Below, piece by piece: positions 8,249 through 17,632 of a DNA stretch of 64,000 nucleotides; position 1 is the stretch's first letter; the number at the start of each line of letters is the position of its first letter. Under the pieces are notes generated by a model, which searched no databases, was not told where the DNA came from, and was given only the letters and a program-made list of their open reading frames with translations. Origin of the DNA: Arenibacter certesii DSM 19833 (GTDB lineage: Bacteria; Bacteroidota; Bacteroidia; Flavobacteriales; Flavobacteriaceae); the NCBI RefSeq assembly GCF_000429545.1, contig NZ_AUCB01000010.1, positions 101,494 through 165,493 on the forward strand. The letters run 5' to 3'. Both the position numbers and the translations under genes were made by a program.

Positions 8249-11200
8249 ATGAGAAGCAAAGCAGTCGTATCGTTTATATTAACTGCCATTTTTGGCGTAT
8301 TGATATCTTGCTCTACCAAAGTAGATAAGGTATTGGTATTTAGCAAAATGGTAGAAGATGAACACGATTTTTCTAAAGTGGGTTCGGATGATCTAAAAAA
8401 AATAGTGGAGGAGAATGGATATCAGATAGAGGTAACTGATGATGCAACGAATTTTACGGAAGAAATTTTAATGCAGTACTCGGCTGTTTTATTTTTAAAT
8501 ACCACAGGTAATGATTTAAACGGCCCTCAAAAAGCAGATTTTGAAAGGTATATTCAATCTGGTGGTGGTTTTATAGGAGTTCATTCCACTAAAATTACGG
8601 ATGTTGATTGGCCTTGGTACAATGAGTTGGTGGGGAATTCTATTGATGGGGTAGCTAAAACTGCCCAAGAGGATCAAACAGAATCAGATAAAGTAAATCC
8701 CGGGATATGGAATCAAAACTACGATGGAGGGAGAGCATCTTTTATTGTGCTGGACCAAACAACTAAGTCCAATGAGAGCTCTAATATTTTTAGAGAAATA
8801 GTAGAGGGAATAAAATACGTTAAAAGTAAGAAAGCGCTAGATTACAGTAAAGCGAGGACAGAACGTATTCCTGAGGAAAATAGATATCTTAGAACGGTGT
8901 TGGATTTTAACTTGGACGAACCAATGGAGTTGGATGAGCTGCCGGGAAGGGGAATTTTATTTATTGAAAGAAGAGGGGCGTTAAAGCTCTATGATTTTGA
9001 AAAAGAAGAAACACTCCTTATAGCTCAATTGCCTTTATTTTATGGCAATGAGGATGGACTGTTAGGGCTTGCCGTAGATCCTAACTATAAAGATAACAAT
9101 TGGATTTACTTATTTTATTCAGTGGAAGGTGAAGAGTCTAAACAACATGTATCTCGATTTGATCTAGTAGGTAATAAATTGGATTTTGATTCGGAAAAAG
9201 TGTTGTTGACTATTCCTACTTTGCGTAAATGCTGCCATAGTGGAGGGGCTTTGGAGTTTGGACCCGATGGAAATCTTTTTATTGGGGTGGGGGATAACAC
9301 CAATCCATTTGAATCCTCTGGGTTTGCTCCTATAGATGAACGTGAGGGAAGGGCACTGTGGGATGCCCAAAGATCAGCAGGAAATACCAACGATCTTAGA
9401 GGTAAGATTTTGCGTATTAAACCAGAGGATGATGGTACCTATTCTATTCCAGAAGGAAATCTTTTTCCAGAGGGAACGCCTAATGCTAGGCCAGAAATAT
9501 ATGTTATGGGCTCCCGCAATCCGTTCAGATTTTCAATAGATAGCAAAACGGGATATGTTTATTGGGGAGATGTAGGTCCAGATGCAGGAAAAGGAGATCC
9601 CAACCGTGGTCCACATGGGATGGGAGAATTTGATCAGGCCAGAAAAGCAGGTAATTGGGGTTGGCCCTATACCCGTGGTAACAATCAAGTATATAACGAT
9701 TACGATTTTGCTACAGAAACTTCAGGGCATAAGTTTAACCCAAATAATCTTATTAATGATTCGCCCAATAATACCGGTTTAAAGGAATTGCCACCGGCAC
9801 AAGAATCTATGATCTGGTTTTCCTATAAGGAATCGGAAGAGTTTCCTTGGCTGGGTTCAGGAGGGGTAAATCCGATGGGCGGACCTGTTTTTCATTCAGA
9901 TGATTTCCCTGATGCCAAAAATAAATTCCCTTCCTATTTTGATGGAAAATTACTGCTTTACGAATGGATGAGGGATTGGATTTATGTAGTTACTTTGGAT
10001 GAAGATCAAAATTATGTAAAAGCAGATCCATTTATGCCAAGCAGTGAATTCTCCCACCCCATGGATATGATATTTGGATCAGACGGTAGCCTTTATGTTT
10101 TGGAATACGGTCAAAAATGGAATTCACGGAATATGGATGCCCGTCTAAATAGAATTAATTATGTAGCAGGGAACAGAAAACCAATTGCAAGAATCACTAC
10201 GGATAATACTGTAGGAGCTTCCCCCTTTACTGTGCAATTTTCTGGAAGTGAATCTGAGGACTATGACAGGGATAAACTAACCTACAAATGGTTTTTTACA
10301 GGGGATAGTGTACAAGATACCAATGAGAATGCAAGCTTTACTTTTAATGAACCGGGGATTTATACGGTTCGTTTAGAAGTAACCGACGAAGCTGGAAATT
10401 CTGCCTATGGCACAACAAAAATTTTGGTTGGGAATGATGAACCTGAGGTGAAAATTGACGTGAATACCGATAACTATATTTATTGGGACAATAGAACGCT
10501 AGATTACGCTGTAAACGTTGTAGATAAGCAAGACGGTAGCACTGCTGATGGTACTATAGATCCCAAATCAGTAAAGGTCACATTTACATATATTCCTGAA
10601 GGCGAGGATATGGTGAAAGCTACTTTAGGCCATCAACAAAATACGGTGCCAGAGGGGAAACTCCTTATTGATGGAACTGACTGTAAAGCTTGCCATGGTA
10701 TTAACGAGAAAGTGAACGGCCCTAGTTATATCGAAATTTCGCAGCGTTATACTACGATAGATAAACCGTATCTAATAGATAAGATAAGAAATGGAGGATC
10801 TGGAGTCTGGGGTGAAGGTATGATGTCTGCACATCCACAATTAAAAGTCGAAGAGGTGGATAAGATAGTGGATTATATTCTGTCCCTAAATACCGAGCTG
10901 GATAATGATGAGGATTTGCTTCCACTTAAAGGTACCCTTAGTTTTAAAGAACATATAGGTAAAGGTAGTGAAGGTAAATATGTAATTACGGCCTCCTATT
11001 TGGATAAAGGCGGGGTAGGATTAGAAGAAGGTAATTTATCATCAAGAGCTCAAATAATTTTTAAATACCCTAAGATTCAAGCCGAAAATGCGGCTGATAA
11101 AAGCGAGGGAATCACTATATGGGATGCAATGGGTGATAATTTAGTGGGAGGCATTAAGGATAAGTCCCACCTTACTTTCGAAAATGTTTCATTAACTGGG

Positions 11201-11464
11201 TTGAAAAAAATTCGTTTATCCATGTTTTTTGGGCCGGATACGCAGTATAAGGGAATTGTTGAAGTAAGGGAAGGGGATGCTGGAGGAAAAATAATAGGGA
11301 CAGGAACAATAGACCATTTTAATAAAAAGGACGGGATTAAAAAGGAATTGGATATCCCAGTTACTTCTAAGACGAATGGGAATATGATTAGCTTGGTTTT
11401 CAAAAATGAGAGTGCTAAGGAAGCAGTTATTACAAATTTAGACTGGATGTCTTTGTATTATTGA
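8249..11464 (+). CDS. ThuA - PQQ-type sugar dehydrogenase - PKD - cytochrome c - CBM-like lipoprotein
   Basis: 1071 aa multi-domain lipoprotein (lipobox LISC, residues 18-21). In order: ThuA/class-I-amidotransferase-like domain (about 27-195; GGGFIGVHS); a six-bladed glucose/sorbosone dehydrogenase-like propeller (about 205-635; HSGGALEFGPDGNLFIGVGD, MGSRNPFRF, GDVGPDAG); a PKD domain (about 645-730); a c-type cytochrome with C812-K-A-C-H816 and a likely Met ligand in GEGMMSAHP; and a C-terminal beta-sandwich resembling CBM6 (about 940-1071). This suggests periplasmic or surface oxidation of a sugar, with electrons passed through its own heme. Together with DUF1080 and SusCD it suggests a 3-keto-glycoside route; substrate and PQQ dependence are inferred. 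The architecture is known from other Bacteroidetes. Confidence 0.85.
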   Translation: MRSKAVVSFILTAIFGVLISCSTKVDKVLVFSKMVEDEHDFSKVGSDDLKKIVEENGYQIEVTDDATNFTEEILMQYSAVLFLNTTGNDLNGPQKADFERYIQSGGGFIGVHSTKITDVDWPWYNELVGNSIDGVAKTAQEDQTESDKVNPGIWNQNYDGGRASFIVLDQTTKSNESSNIFREIVEGIKYVKSKKALDYSKARTERIPEENRYLRTVLDFNLDEPMELDELPGRGILFIERRGALKLYDFEKEETLLIAQLPLFYGNEDGLLGLAVDPNYKDNNWIYLFYSVEGEESKQHVSRFDLVGNKLDFDSEKVLLTIPTLRKCCHSGGALEFGPDGNLFIGVGDNTNPFESSGFAPIDEREGRALWDAQRSAGNTNDLRGKILRIKPEDDGTYSIPEGNLFPEGTPNARPEIYVMGSRNPFRFSIDSKTGYVYWGDVGPDAGKGDPNRGPHGMGEFDQARKAGNWGWPYTRGNNQVYNDYDFATETSGHKFNPNNLINDSPNNTGLKELPPAQESMIWFSYKESEEFPWLGSGGVNPMGGPVFHSDDFPDAKNKFPSYFDGKLLLYEWMRDWIYVVTLDEDQNYVKADPFMPSSEFSHPMDMIFGSDGSLYVLEYGQKWNSRNMDARLNRINYVAGNRKPIARITTDNTVGASPFTVQFSGSESEDYDRDKLTYKWFFTGDSVQDTNENASFTFNEPGIYTVRLEVTDEAGNSAYGTTKILVGNDEPEVKIDVNTDNYIYWDNRTLDYAVNVVDKQDGSTADGTIDPKSVKVTFTYIPEGEDMVKATLGHQQNTVPEGKLLIDGTDCKACHGINEKVNGPSYIEISQRYTTIDKPYLIDKIRNGGSGVWGEGMMSAHPQLKVEEVDKIVDYILSLNTELDNDEDLLPLKGTLSFKEHIGKGSEGKYVITASYLDKGGVGLEEGNLSSRAQIIFKYPKIQAENAADKSEGITIWDAMGDNLVGGIKDKSHLTFENVSLTGLKKIRLSMFFGPDTQYKGIVEVREGDAGGKIIGTGTIDHFNKKDGIKKELDIPVTSKTNGNMISLVFKNESAKEAVITNLDWMSLYY

Positions 11465-11481
11465 TGGTGTTAAAATCGGTG

Positions 11482-11704
11482 AATTCCCTACAAATCCGAT
11501 AAAAATGTCAATCATCCCGAACTATTTGTTAAAACAGGTTTAAAAGTGAGCAAAATTGCTTTGGACATGCTATAATTTCAGTAGATTTATGCGTTGTAGG
11601 GGAACAGAAATCTTCGAAATTTATTTCAAGTATTTTAAGGGAACCAGGGTAGAGCGGAAGAAATGCGTTCTATGGAATTGATTTTTAATTTATTAAAGGA
11701 GTAA
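11482..11704 (+). pseudogene. Possible gene relics upstream of eboB
   Basis: The 249-base gap before eboB has two short stop-bounded frames. One (to 11575) contains FVKTGLKVSKIALDML, reminiscent of the N-terminus of aldo/keto reductases (KTGLKVSKIALGT). The other (11639-11704) reads QGRAEEMRSMELIFNLLKE and has the look of an oxidoreductase tail. Neither is complete; both could be chance. The region ends with AAAGGAG (around 11695-11701), a ribosome binding site 12 bases before the eboB ATG. Confidence 0.2.
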
Positions 11705-11713
11705 AAAATTAGT

Positions 11714-12622
11714 ATGGAAGAGAAAATGATGATTATAGACCCGCATGTACATATGACCGCTAGGACTACGGATGATTATGAAGCTATGGCGGAAGCAGGA
11801 GTTGTGGCTGTTATTGAGCCCTCTTTTTGGTTGGGTCAGCCGCGAACACAAGTGGGGTCCTTTCAGGATTATTATAGTAGTTTGGTAGGTTGGGAACCAT
11901 TTAGGGCCAGCCAATTTGGAATTAAGCATTATTGTACCATCGGCCTTAATTCCAAAGAAGCGAATAACGAAGCTTTAGCTGAGCAAGTAATGGAATTATT
12001 GCCCCTTTATTTGCACAAGGAAAATGTAGTTGCAATTGGGGAGATTGGTTATGATGATCAAACTCCTGCTGAGGACAAATATTTTAGATGGCAACTAGAA
12101 TTGGCAAAAGAACTTAACTTACCTGTTCAAGTGCATACCCCACATAGGGATAAGAGGTCTGGTACCATTAGAAGTATGGAAGTATGTTTGGAGCACGGCT
12201 TGGATCCATCTATGGTGGTTATAGACCACAATAATGAGGAAACAGTGAAAGAGGTGCTAGATAGAGGGTTCTTAGCAGCATTTACCATTTATCCAAAAAC
12301 CAAAATGGGTAATGAAAGAATGGTAGAGGTAGTTAGGAAATTTGGAAGTAATGGGATAATTGTAGATAGTTCTGCGGATTGGGGTGTAAGTGATCCTTTA
12401 GCGGTTCCAAAAACCGCATCCTTAATGCTTAAAAGAGGAATTGCTAGGGAAGATGTAGTTAAGACTTGTTATCAGAATGCATTGGATATCTTTGGAATGA
12501 ATGGAAAAATGAAAGAATCCGATTGGTTAAATCCTGAAGGAATCAATCAGACCAAATTATTCAATGATAATAGTGTTCTAAGGGGGCAACAGCCAAAAGT
12601 AGATACCGATAAAATAGTCTAA
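11714..12622 (+). CDS. eboB: EboB, TatD-like metal-dependent hydrolase
   Basis: 302 aa TIM-barrel amidohydrolase. Metal-binding motifs in order: DPHVHM near the N-terminus, AIGEIGYDD (about 100), VQVHTPHRD (about 137), VIDHNNEE (about 165) and VDSSADWG (about 216). This is the TatD-type order of the ebo EboB family; its substrate is unknown. The stop overlaps the eboC start by one base (TAATG), so the two are translationally coupled. I chose ATG 11714; ATGs at codons 5 and 6 (MMIIDPHVH) are possible and closer to the conserved start. First gene of the intact eboB-F operon. Confidence 0.85.
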   Translation: MEEKMMIIDPHVHMTARTTDDYEAMAEAGVVAVIEPSFWLGQPRTQVGSFQDYYSSLVGWEPFRASQFGIKHYCTIGLNSKEANNEALAEQVMELLPLYLHKENVVAIGEIGYDDQTPAEDKYFRWQLELAKELNLPVQVHTPHRDKRSGTIRSMEVCLEHGLDPSMVVIDHNNEETVKEVLDRGFLAAFTIYPKTKMGNERMVEVVRKFGSNGIIVDSSADWGVSDPLAVPKTASLMLKRGIAREDVVKTCYQNALDIFGMNGKMKESDWLNPEGINQTKLFNDNSVLRGQQPKVDTDKIV

Positions 12623-13515
12623 TGAATCCTGTTTTAAAAGGGTATTTACAGCTGACTAGGCCTGCTAATTTACCCACATCAGCTGCTGATATTTTGGCCG
12701 GTATTGCTATATCCGGTTTTTTCTTGATTAATACCGAAGAACAGGCTTTAGGATGGATGGCTGTTTTGTTATTGGTGTGTTCCTCTATATTCTTATATGC
12801 CTCTGGAGTGGTTCTAAATGATGTTTTTGATTATCGATTAGATTGTGTAGAGCGCCCCGAAAGGCCAATTCCATCTGGTGTGGTACCATTAACTTCTGCG
12901 TCAATTTTTGGCGGAGCATTAATGGTGTTGGGTGTATTGGCTGCCTTTTGTGTTGGTATTACTAGTGGGGCCATTTCCCTAGCCCTAGGAGTATCAATTT
13001 TGATGTACGATGCGTTAGGAAAACATCATTCCTTTTTTGGTCCATTAAACATGGGGTTGTGCAGGGGCCTGAATTTATTGTTGGGAATGTCTATTCTAGG
13101 TAATCTTTTACATTGGCAGTATGCCATTATCCCTATCGTTTATATTGCGGCAATTACCCTAATAAGTAGGGGAGAGGTATACGGAGATAACAAAAGACAT
13201 ATTGTATTGGCAGCTTTGTTATATGTTATGGTGATTATATCATTAACGGTTATTCTTATCTATAGCGGTCAAAATAGTTTAATATCCTTACCTTTCGCTC
13301 TACTTTTTTCTATTTTAATATTTAGACCTTTGCTAAAGGCCTTCAAAGAAAATTCGCCTCGCAACATAAAAATGGCGGTAAAAGCTGGAGTGATTTCAAT
13401 TATTGTTCTGGATGCTGCCTTGGCGGCCGGATTTTCCTATTGGTGGGTGGGAGTTTTTACCCTTCTTTTGTTGCCTTTATCCATTTTGTTATCCAAACTA
13501 TTCGCAGTAACTTAA
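12622..13515 (+). CDS. eboC: EboC, UbiA-like membrane prenyltransferase
   Basis: 297 aa with about eight or nine hydrophobic segments. The first UbiA Asp-rich motif is NDVFDYRLDCVERPERPIPSG (NDxxD); the second is reduced to SRGEVYGDNKR. UbiA enzymes move a prenyl group from a diphosphate to an acceptor in the membrane. EboC is the presumed step that makes the unknown ebo product lipid-linked. It overlaps eboB by one base and ends 10 bases before eboD. Confidence 0.88.
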   Translation: MNPVLKGYLQLTRPANLPTSAADILAGIAISGFFLINTEEQALGWMAVLLLVCSSIFLYASGVVLNDVFDYRLDCVERPERPIPSGVVPLTSASIFGGALMVLGVLAAFCVGITSGAISLALGVSILMYDALGKHHSFFGPLNMGLCRGLNLLLGMSILGNLLHWQYAIIPIVYIAAITLISRGEVYGDNKRHIVLAALLYVMVIISLTVILIYSGQNSLISLPFALLFSILIFRPLLKAFKENSPRNIKMAVKAGVISIIVLDAALAAGFSYWWVGVFTLLLLPLSILLSKLFAVT

Positions 13516-13525
13516 TATAAAAAGT

Positions 13526-14701
13526 ATGCAAAATTACAAAACAATATCGCAATCCTTTAAAGTGCCTTACGAATATAAACTTCATTTTACGGAGCATATC
13601 TTTAATCAGGACAATGTTTTGTTTAAGGAGTTGATAAGGAAATACAATCCCAAAGGGAATGTAAAGGTGCTTTTTGTTATCGATAGTGGAGTGTTGGAAT
13701 GTCACCCCAATTTATCGGATCAAATTACTGCCTATTGTGAAAAATATAGTGCAGAAATTAACAGTACAGAGCAAATTGTTATACCAGGAGGTGAACAATG
13801 TAAAAATGATTATGGCAATGTAGAGAGAATATTACATGCGGTTAACGATAACAAAATATGTAGGCATTCTTTTGTGGTGGCTATAGGAGGTGGTGCTGTA
13901 ATAGATATGGTTGGATATGCCGCTGCGATCGCTCATAGAGGGGTAAAACTAATTCGTATTCCAACTACTGTTTTATCACAGAATGATTCAGCGGTCGGTG
14001 TTAAGAATAGCATTAATATCTTGGGGAAGAAAAACTTCTTGGGCACCTTTGCCCCTCCTTATGCTATTATAAATGATCCTTTTTTCTTGACTACCTTAGA
14101 ACAGCGCGACTGGATATCGGGGATTTCGGAGGCCATTAAAGTAGCCCTCATTAAGGATGACAAGTTTTTTGAGTTCCTAGAAGAGAATAGTATTAAACTT
14201 AGAGATAGGGATATGTCAGCTATGCAATACCTTATCTATAGATGCGCCGAAATGCACATGGAGCATATTGCCCAAGGAGGAGATCCATTTGAAAGCGGAT
14301 CTTCAAGACCGTTGGATTTTGGACATTGGGCGGCCCATAAACTGGAGTTCATGACCAATTACCAATTACGTCACGGAGAAGCCGTAGCAATAGGTATGGC
14401 GTTAGATATCACCTATGCCCACTTAAGTGGATTGATAAATAAAAGTACTCTGGAAAGAATCTTGGACGTGCTTCAAAATATTGGGTTCGATATACATATA
14501 CCCTTAACGGAAAAAAATGAAATAGAGGAACTGCTAAACGGTATAGAAGAATTTAGAGAGCATTTGGGAGGAGAACTAACCATTACCTTAATTTCTGAAA
14601 TAGGTGCTAAGCACGATGTCCATGTTATTGATAGAGAAGTTATGAAGAATGCTATAATGTGGCTAAATAATAAATATCAACCTAAAATCTCAATACAATA
14701 G
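13526..14701 (+). CDS. eboD: EboD, 3-dehydroquinate-synthase-like sugar phosphate cyclase
   Basis: 391 aa of the DHQS/sugar phosphate cyclase superfamily. NAD-binding and metal motifs are clear: VAIGGGAVIDMVGYAAAIAH (about 117), IPTTVLSQNDSAVGVKNSIN, GISEAIKVALIKD, and the metal-ligand region DFGHWAAHKLE followed by HGEAVAIGMALD. The ebo position and divergence from true AroB suggest a carbocycle-forming enzyme of the ebo pathway rather than shikimate synthesis. Its stop TAG overlaps the GTG start of eboE by one base. Confidence 0.87.
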   Translation: MQNYKTISQSFKVPYEYKLHFTEHIFNQDNVLFKELIRKYNPKGNVKVLFVIDSGVLECHPNLSDQITAYCEKYSAEINSTEQIVIPGGEQCKNDYGNVERILHAVNDNKICRHSFVVAIGGGAVIDMVGYAAAIAHRGVKLIRIPTTVLSQNDSAVGVKNSINILGKKNFLGTFAPPYAIINDPFFLTTLEQRDWISGISEAIKVALIKDDKFFEFLEENSIKLRDRDMSAMQYLIYRCAEMHMEHIAQGGDPFESGSSRPLDFGHWAAHKLEFMTNYQLRHGEAVAIGMALDITYAHLSGLINKSTLERILDVLQNIGFDIHIPLTEKNEIEELLNGIEEFREHLGGELTITLISEIGAKHDVHVIDREVMKNAIMWLNNKYQPKISIQ

Positions 14702-15894
14702 TGCGGATAAAAGATAAATTTCACCTTAGTTATTGTACTAATATACACCCTGGCGAAGACTGGAAGCAGACTTGGGAAAATTTAGAGGTATACCTGCCAA
14801 AGATAAAACAACAAGTATCCCCATCACAACCCTTTGGTGTGGGGTTACGTCTTTCTAATATAGCTAGCTTAGAATTGCAACAGAAAAACCGATTGCAGGA
14901 ATTTAAAGAATGGCTAGATAAAAACGATTTATATGTCTTTACTATGAATGGATTCCCCTATGGGAATTTTCACAATGAAAGAGTAAAAGATATGGTGCAT
15001 GCGCCAGACTGGACTACGCCAGAGCGATTAGAGTATACTCAGAGACTTTTTAACCAACTCGCTTTTCTTCTGCCCAATGGCATAACAGGGGGAATCTCTA
15101 CTTCTCCCATTAGTTATAAGTTTTGGCATAATTCCGATAAAACTAGTGATAAGGCATTTATTACCGGAGCTACCAACATGATAGCTGTGGCATTGCAATT
15201 AATAGACATAGAAGAGAAGACAGGGAAACATTTACATTTGGATATTGAGCCGGAACCAGATGGAATGTTGGAAAATAGTGATGAAGTATTGGAGTTTTAT
15301 GAGAGGTATCTAATTCCGATCGGAACCCAGGTTTTGATAGATAATTTGGGTTGTACTGCCGATAAAGCCAAGGAGTTGATATTGAGACATATTATGATCT
15401 GTTATGATGTATGCCATTTCTCCCTTGCCTATGAGGAACCTCAATATACTTTGAAGAAATTTAAGGACGCCGGAATAGAGGTTGGAAAAATACAAGTTAG
15501 TTCTGCGCTAAAGATACTTTTTAATAAAGACAATAATGAAGCCATTTGGCAATCCCTGGAAAGGTTTAACGAACCTACTTATCTGCATCAAGTTACTCAT
15601 ATGAAGGGTGATAAGGTAATTACATACAGGGATTTACCGGAGCTATTCGCTAAAAAAGGAGACTTTACAGAGTTGCGTGCACACTTTCATGTGCCTATAT
15701 TTATGGAGCAATACGAATCTTTATTTTCTACACAAGATCAAATTCTAAAAGTGCTGGAGCGGCTTAAAATAGACCCGTTTTCAGATCACTTGGAAATAGA
15801 GACCTATACGTGGGACGTATTACCTAAAGAATTGAAAATGGAACTATCAGCATCTATAGTTCGCGAAATAAATTGGTTAAAGAATAAGTTGTAA
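14701..15894 (+). CDS. eboE: EboE, xylose-isomerase-like TIM barrel protein
   Basis: 397 aa beginning with GTG that overlaps the eboD stop (TAGTG), so translation is probably coupled. It belongs to the xylose isomerase-like TIM barrel group used by sugar-phosphate isomerases and epimerases; conserved acidic and His residues are seen in HLDIEPEPDG (about 180), CYDVCHFSLAYE (about 237), and HFHVPIF (about 322). EboE proteins are found only in the ebo context as far as I know, and the reaction is not established. Three bases separate it from eboF. Confidence 0.85.
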   Translation: MRIKDKFHLSYCTNIHPGEDWKQTWENLEVYLPKIKQQVSPSQPFGVGLRLSNIASLELQQKNRLQEFKEWLDKNDLYVFTMNGFPYGNFHNERVKDMVHAPDWTTPERLEYTQRLFNQLAFLLPNGITGGISTSPISYKFWHNSDKTSDKAFITGATNMIAVALQLIDIEEKTGKHLHLDIEPEPDGMLENSDEVLEFYERYLIPIGTQVLIDNLGCTADKAKELILRHIMICYDVCHFSLAYEEPQYTLKKFKDAGIEVGKIQVSSALKILFNKDNNEAIWQSLERFNEPTYLHQVTHMKGDKVITYRDLPELFAKKGDFTELRAHFHVPIFMEQYESLFSTQDQILKVLERLKIDPFSDHLEIETYTWDVLPKELKMELSASIVREINWLKNKL

Positions 15895-15897
15895 ATA

Positions 15898-17277
15898 ATG
15901 AAGAAGACCGTTGTTATAAATGTTGTTGGATTGACGAGGGGATTAATTGGTGAGCATACCCCATTTATTAAATCATTCTTAGATAAAGGAAGTTGGGGAG
16001 CAATTACCCCGCAATTACCTGCTGTTACCTGTGCGGCGCAAGCTACATATCTAACGGGTAAAACACCAGCAGAACATGGAATAGTAGCCAATGGATGGTA
16101 CTTTAAAGAAGAACATGAGATTAAGTTTTGGCGACAATCCAATACTTTAATACAATCGGATAAAATATGGGACAAATTAAAGAAAAAGAATCCCAATTTT
16201 ACCTGCGCCAATCTATTTTGGTGGTATAATATGTATTCCAATGCCGATTTTAGTGCTACTCCCCGGCCTAACTATTTAGCAGATGGAAGAAAAATCCCTG
16301 ATTTTTATTCTCATCCTGCAGAACTACGAGATAAACTTAGGGACGAATTGGGAGATTTTCCATTGTTTCATTTTTGGGGTCCAAAAACCTCTATAAAATC
16401 CAGTCAGTGGATAGCCGATGCAGCTATAAAAACCGATATGATGCACAATCCCACGCTTAGTTTGGTATACCTACCACATTTGGATTATAATTTGCAGCGC
16501 CATGGTAACGATTTTTCAAAAATAAATAAGGATTTAGAAGAAATAGATGCAGTAGTCCAGCAATTGGTGACCCATTACGAAAGTAAGTCCGCCAATATTA
16601 TTTTGCTATCAGAATACGGAATAACCAACGTTAATAATCCGGTACATCTAAATAGGATATTGAGAAGAGAAGGCTATATAAACGTTAGAGTGGAGCGTGG
16701 TTTAGAACTACTTGATGCTGGAGCTAGTGATGCTTTTGCAGTTGCAGATCACCAGTTGGCACATATTTATGTAAAAGACCATAGTAATATTGATAAGATT
16801 AAAGACCTGCTTAAAAAAGTGAAAGGGGTAGAGCAAGTGTTGTCTGGGGATGAAATTAAAGGAATTCATTTAGATCACGAACGAAGTGGAGATATCATCG
16901 TAGTGGCCGATAAGAATTCTTGGTTTACCTATTATTTTTGGTTAGATGATAAGAAAGCTCCAGATTATGCCAGGATGGTAGATATTCATAAGAAGCCTGG
17001 CTACGATCCTGTTGAGATGTTGACAGATCCTAATGATAAACTATTGATGCCCAAGGTAGCGTGGAAATTATTGAAAAAGAAATTAGGCTTTAGGACTGTA
17101 TTGGATATTATTCCATTGGATGCCACCTTAGTAAAAGGTTCTCACGGCAGAATTCCTGAAGACAGTAATGATCTTCCTATTCTCATTAGCAATAATAAGG
17201 CTGGAAAAGAAATTGCGGACGCTATATTGGCAACAGAAGTTTATGGTATAATAGAAAGTCATATTTTAGATAGCTAA
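15898..17277 (+). CDS. eboF: EboF, alkaline phosphatase/nucleotide pyrophosphatase-like protein
   Basis: 459 aa of the type I phosphodiesterase/nucleotide pyrophosphatase fold. The nucleophile region is PAVTCAAQATYLTGKTPAEHG (Thr/Ser near residue 40); metal ligands appear in LPHLDYNLQRHG (about 195), LLSEYGI (about 236), ADHQLAHIYV and KGSHGR near the C-terminus. No signal peptide is seen, so a cytoplasmic phosphoester hydrolase is likely. It is the last core ebo gene. Confidence 0.86.
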   Translation: MKKTVVINVVGLTRGLIGEHTPFIKSFLDKGSWGAITPQLPAVTCAAQATYLTGKTPAEHGIVANGWYFKEEHEIKFWRQSNTLIQSDKIWDKLKKKNPNFTCANLFWWYNMYSNADFSATPRPNYLADGRKIPDFYSHPAELRDKLRDELGDFPLFHFWGPKTSIKSSQWIADAAIKTDMMHNPTLSLVYLPHLDYNLQRHGNDFSKINKDLEEIDAVVQQLVTHYESKSANIILLSEYGITNVNNPVHLNRILRREGYINVRVERGLELLDAGASDAFAVADHQLAHIYVKDHSNIDKIKDLLKKVKGVEQVLSGDEIKGIHLDHERSGDIIVVADKNSWFTYYFWLDDKKAPDYARMVDIHKKPGYDPVEMLTDPNDKLLMPKVAWKLLKKKLGFRTVLDIIPLDATLVKGSHGRIPEDSNDLPILISNNKAGKEIADAILATEVYGIIESHILDS

Positions 17278-17278
17278 T

Positions 17279-17632
17279 ATGAAGCTTTTTTCAAAAATAT
17301 TCGCATTTATATTTGCCTTCCTCTTTATTTGGTCAGCCGTTCTACAATATAATGATCAGGATGCATGGTTATGGTATGCTATCTATGGTAGTGCTGCACT
17401 GGCCTCTATATTCTTTGTTTTTGATAGATTGCTTTTATCGATAGGAGTGTTCCTCTCCTTTTTGTATTTGATAAGTAGTTATATTTTTTGGCCAGAAAAA
17501 TACGAAGGTGTGTCTATAGGAGGTGGAGATATAAATAATATTGAGCGTGCAAGGGAGTCTCTAGGGCTTTTGATAAGTGCTATGGTAATGCTTTTCTATG
17601 CGTGGCGAATCAAATTAAGTAGAAAAGCTTAA
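17279..17632 (+). CDS. TMEM220-like small membrane protein
   Basis: 117 aa with four hydrophobic helices. The N-terminal part, FIWSAVLQYNDQDAWLWYAIYG, is characteristic of the TMEM220 family (LQ.NDPD..LW..IYG), whose function is unknown. It begins one base after the eboF stop and so is the last gene of the operon. Its stop overlaps the stop of dnaX on the other strand. Confidence 0.75.
   Translation: MKLFSKIFAFIFAFLFIWSAVLQYNDQDAWLWYAIYGSAALASIFFVFDRLLLSIGVFLSFLYLISSYIFWPEKYEGVSIGGGDINNIERARESLGLLISAMVMLFYAWRIKLSRKA

Noticed and set aside
9115..9390. Minus-strand and frame-shifted open frames inside the large ThuA/dehydrogenase and giant protein genes
   Set aside because: They are shadows of long, clearly conserved coding regions and have no motifs of their own.
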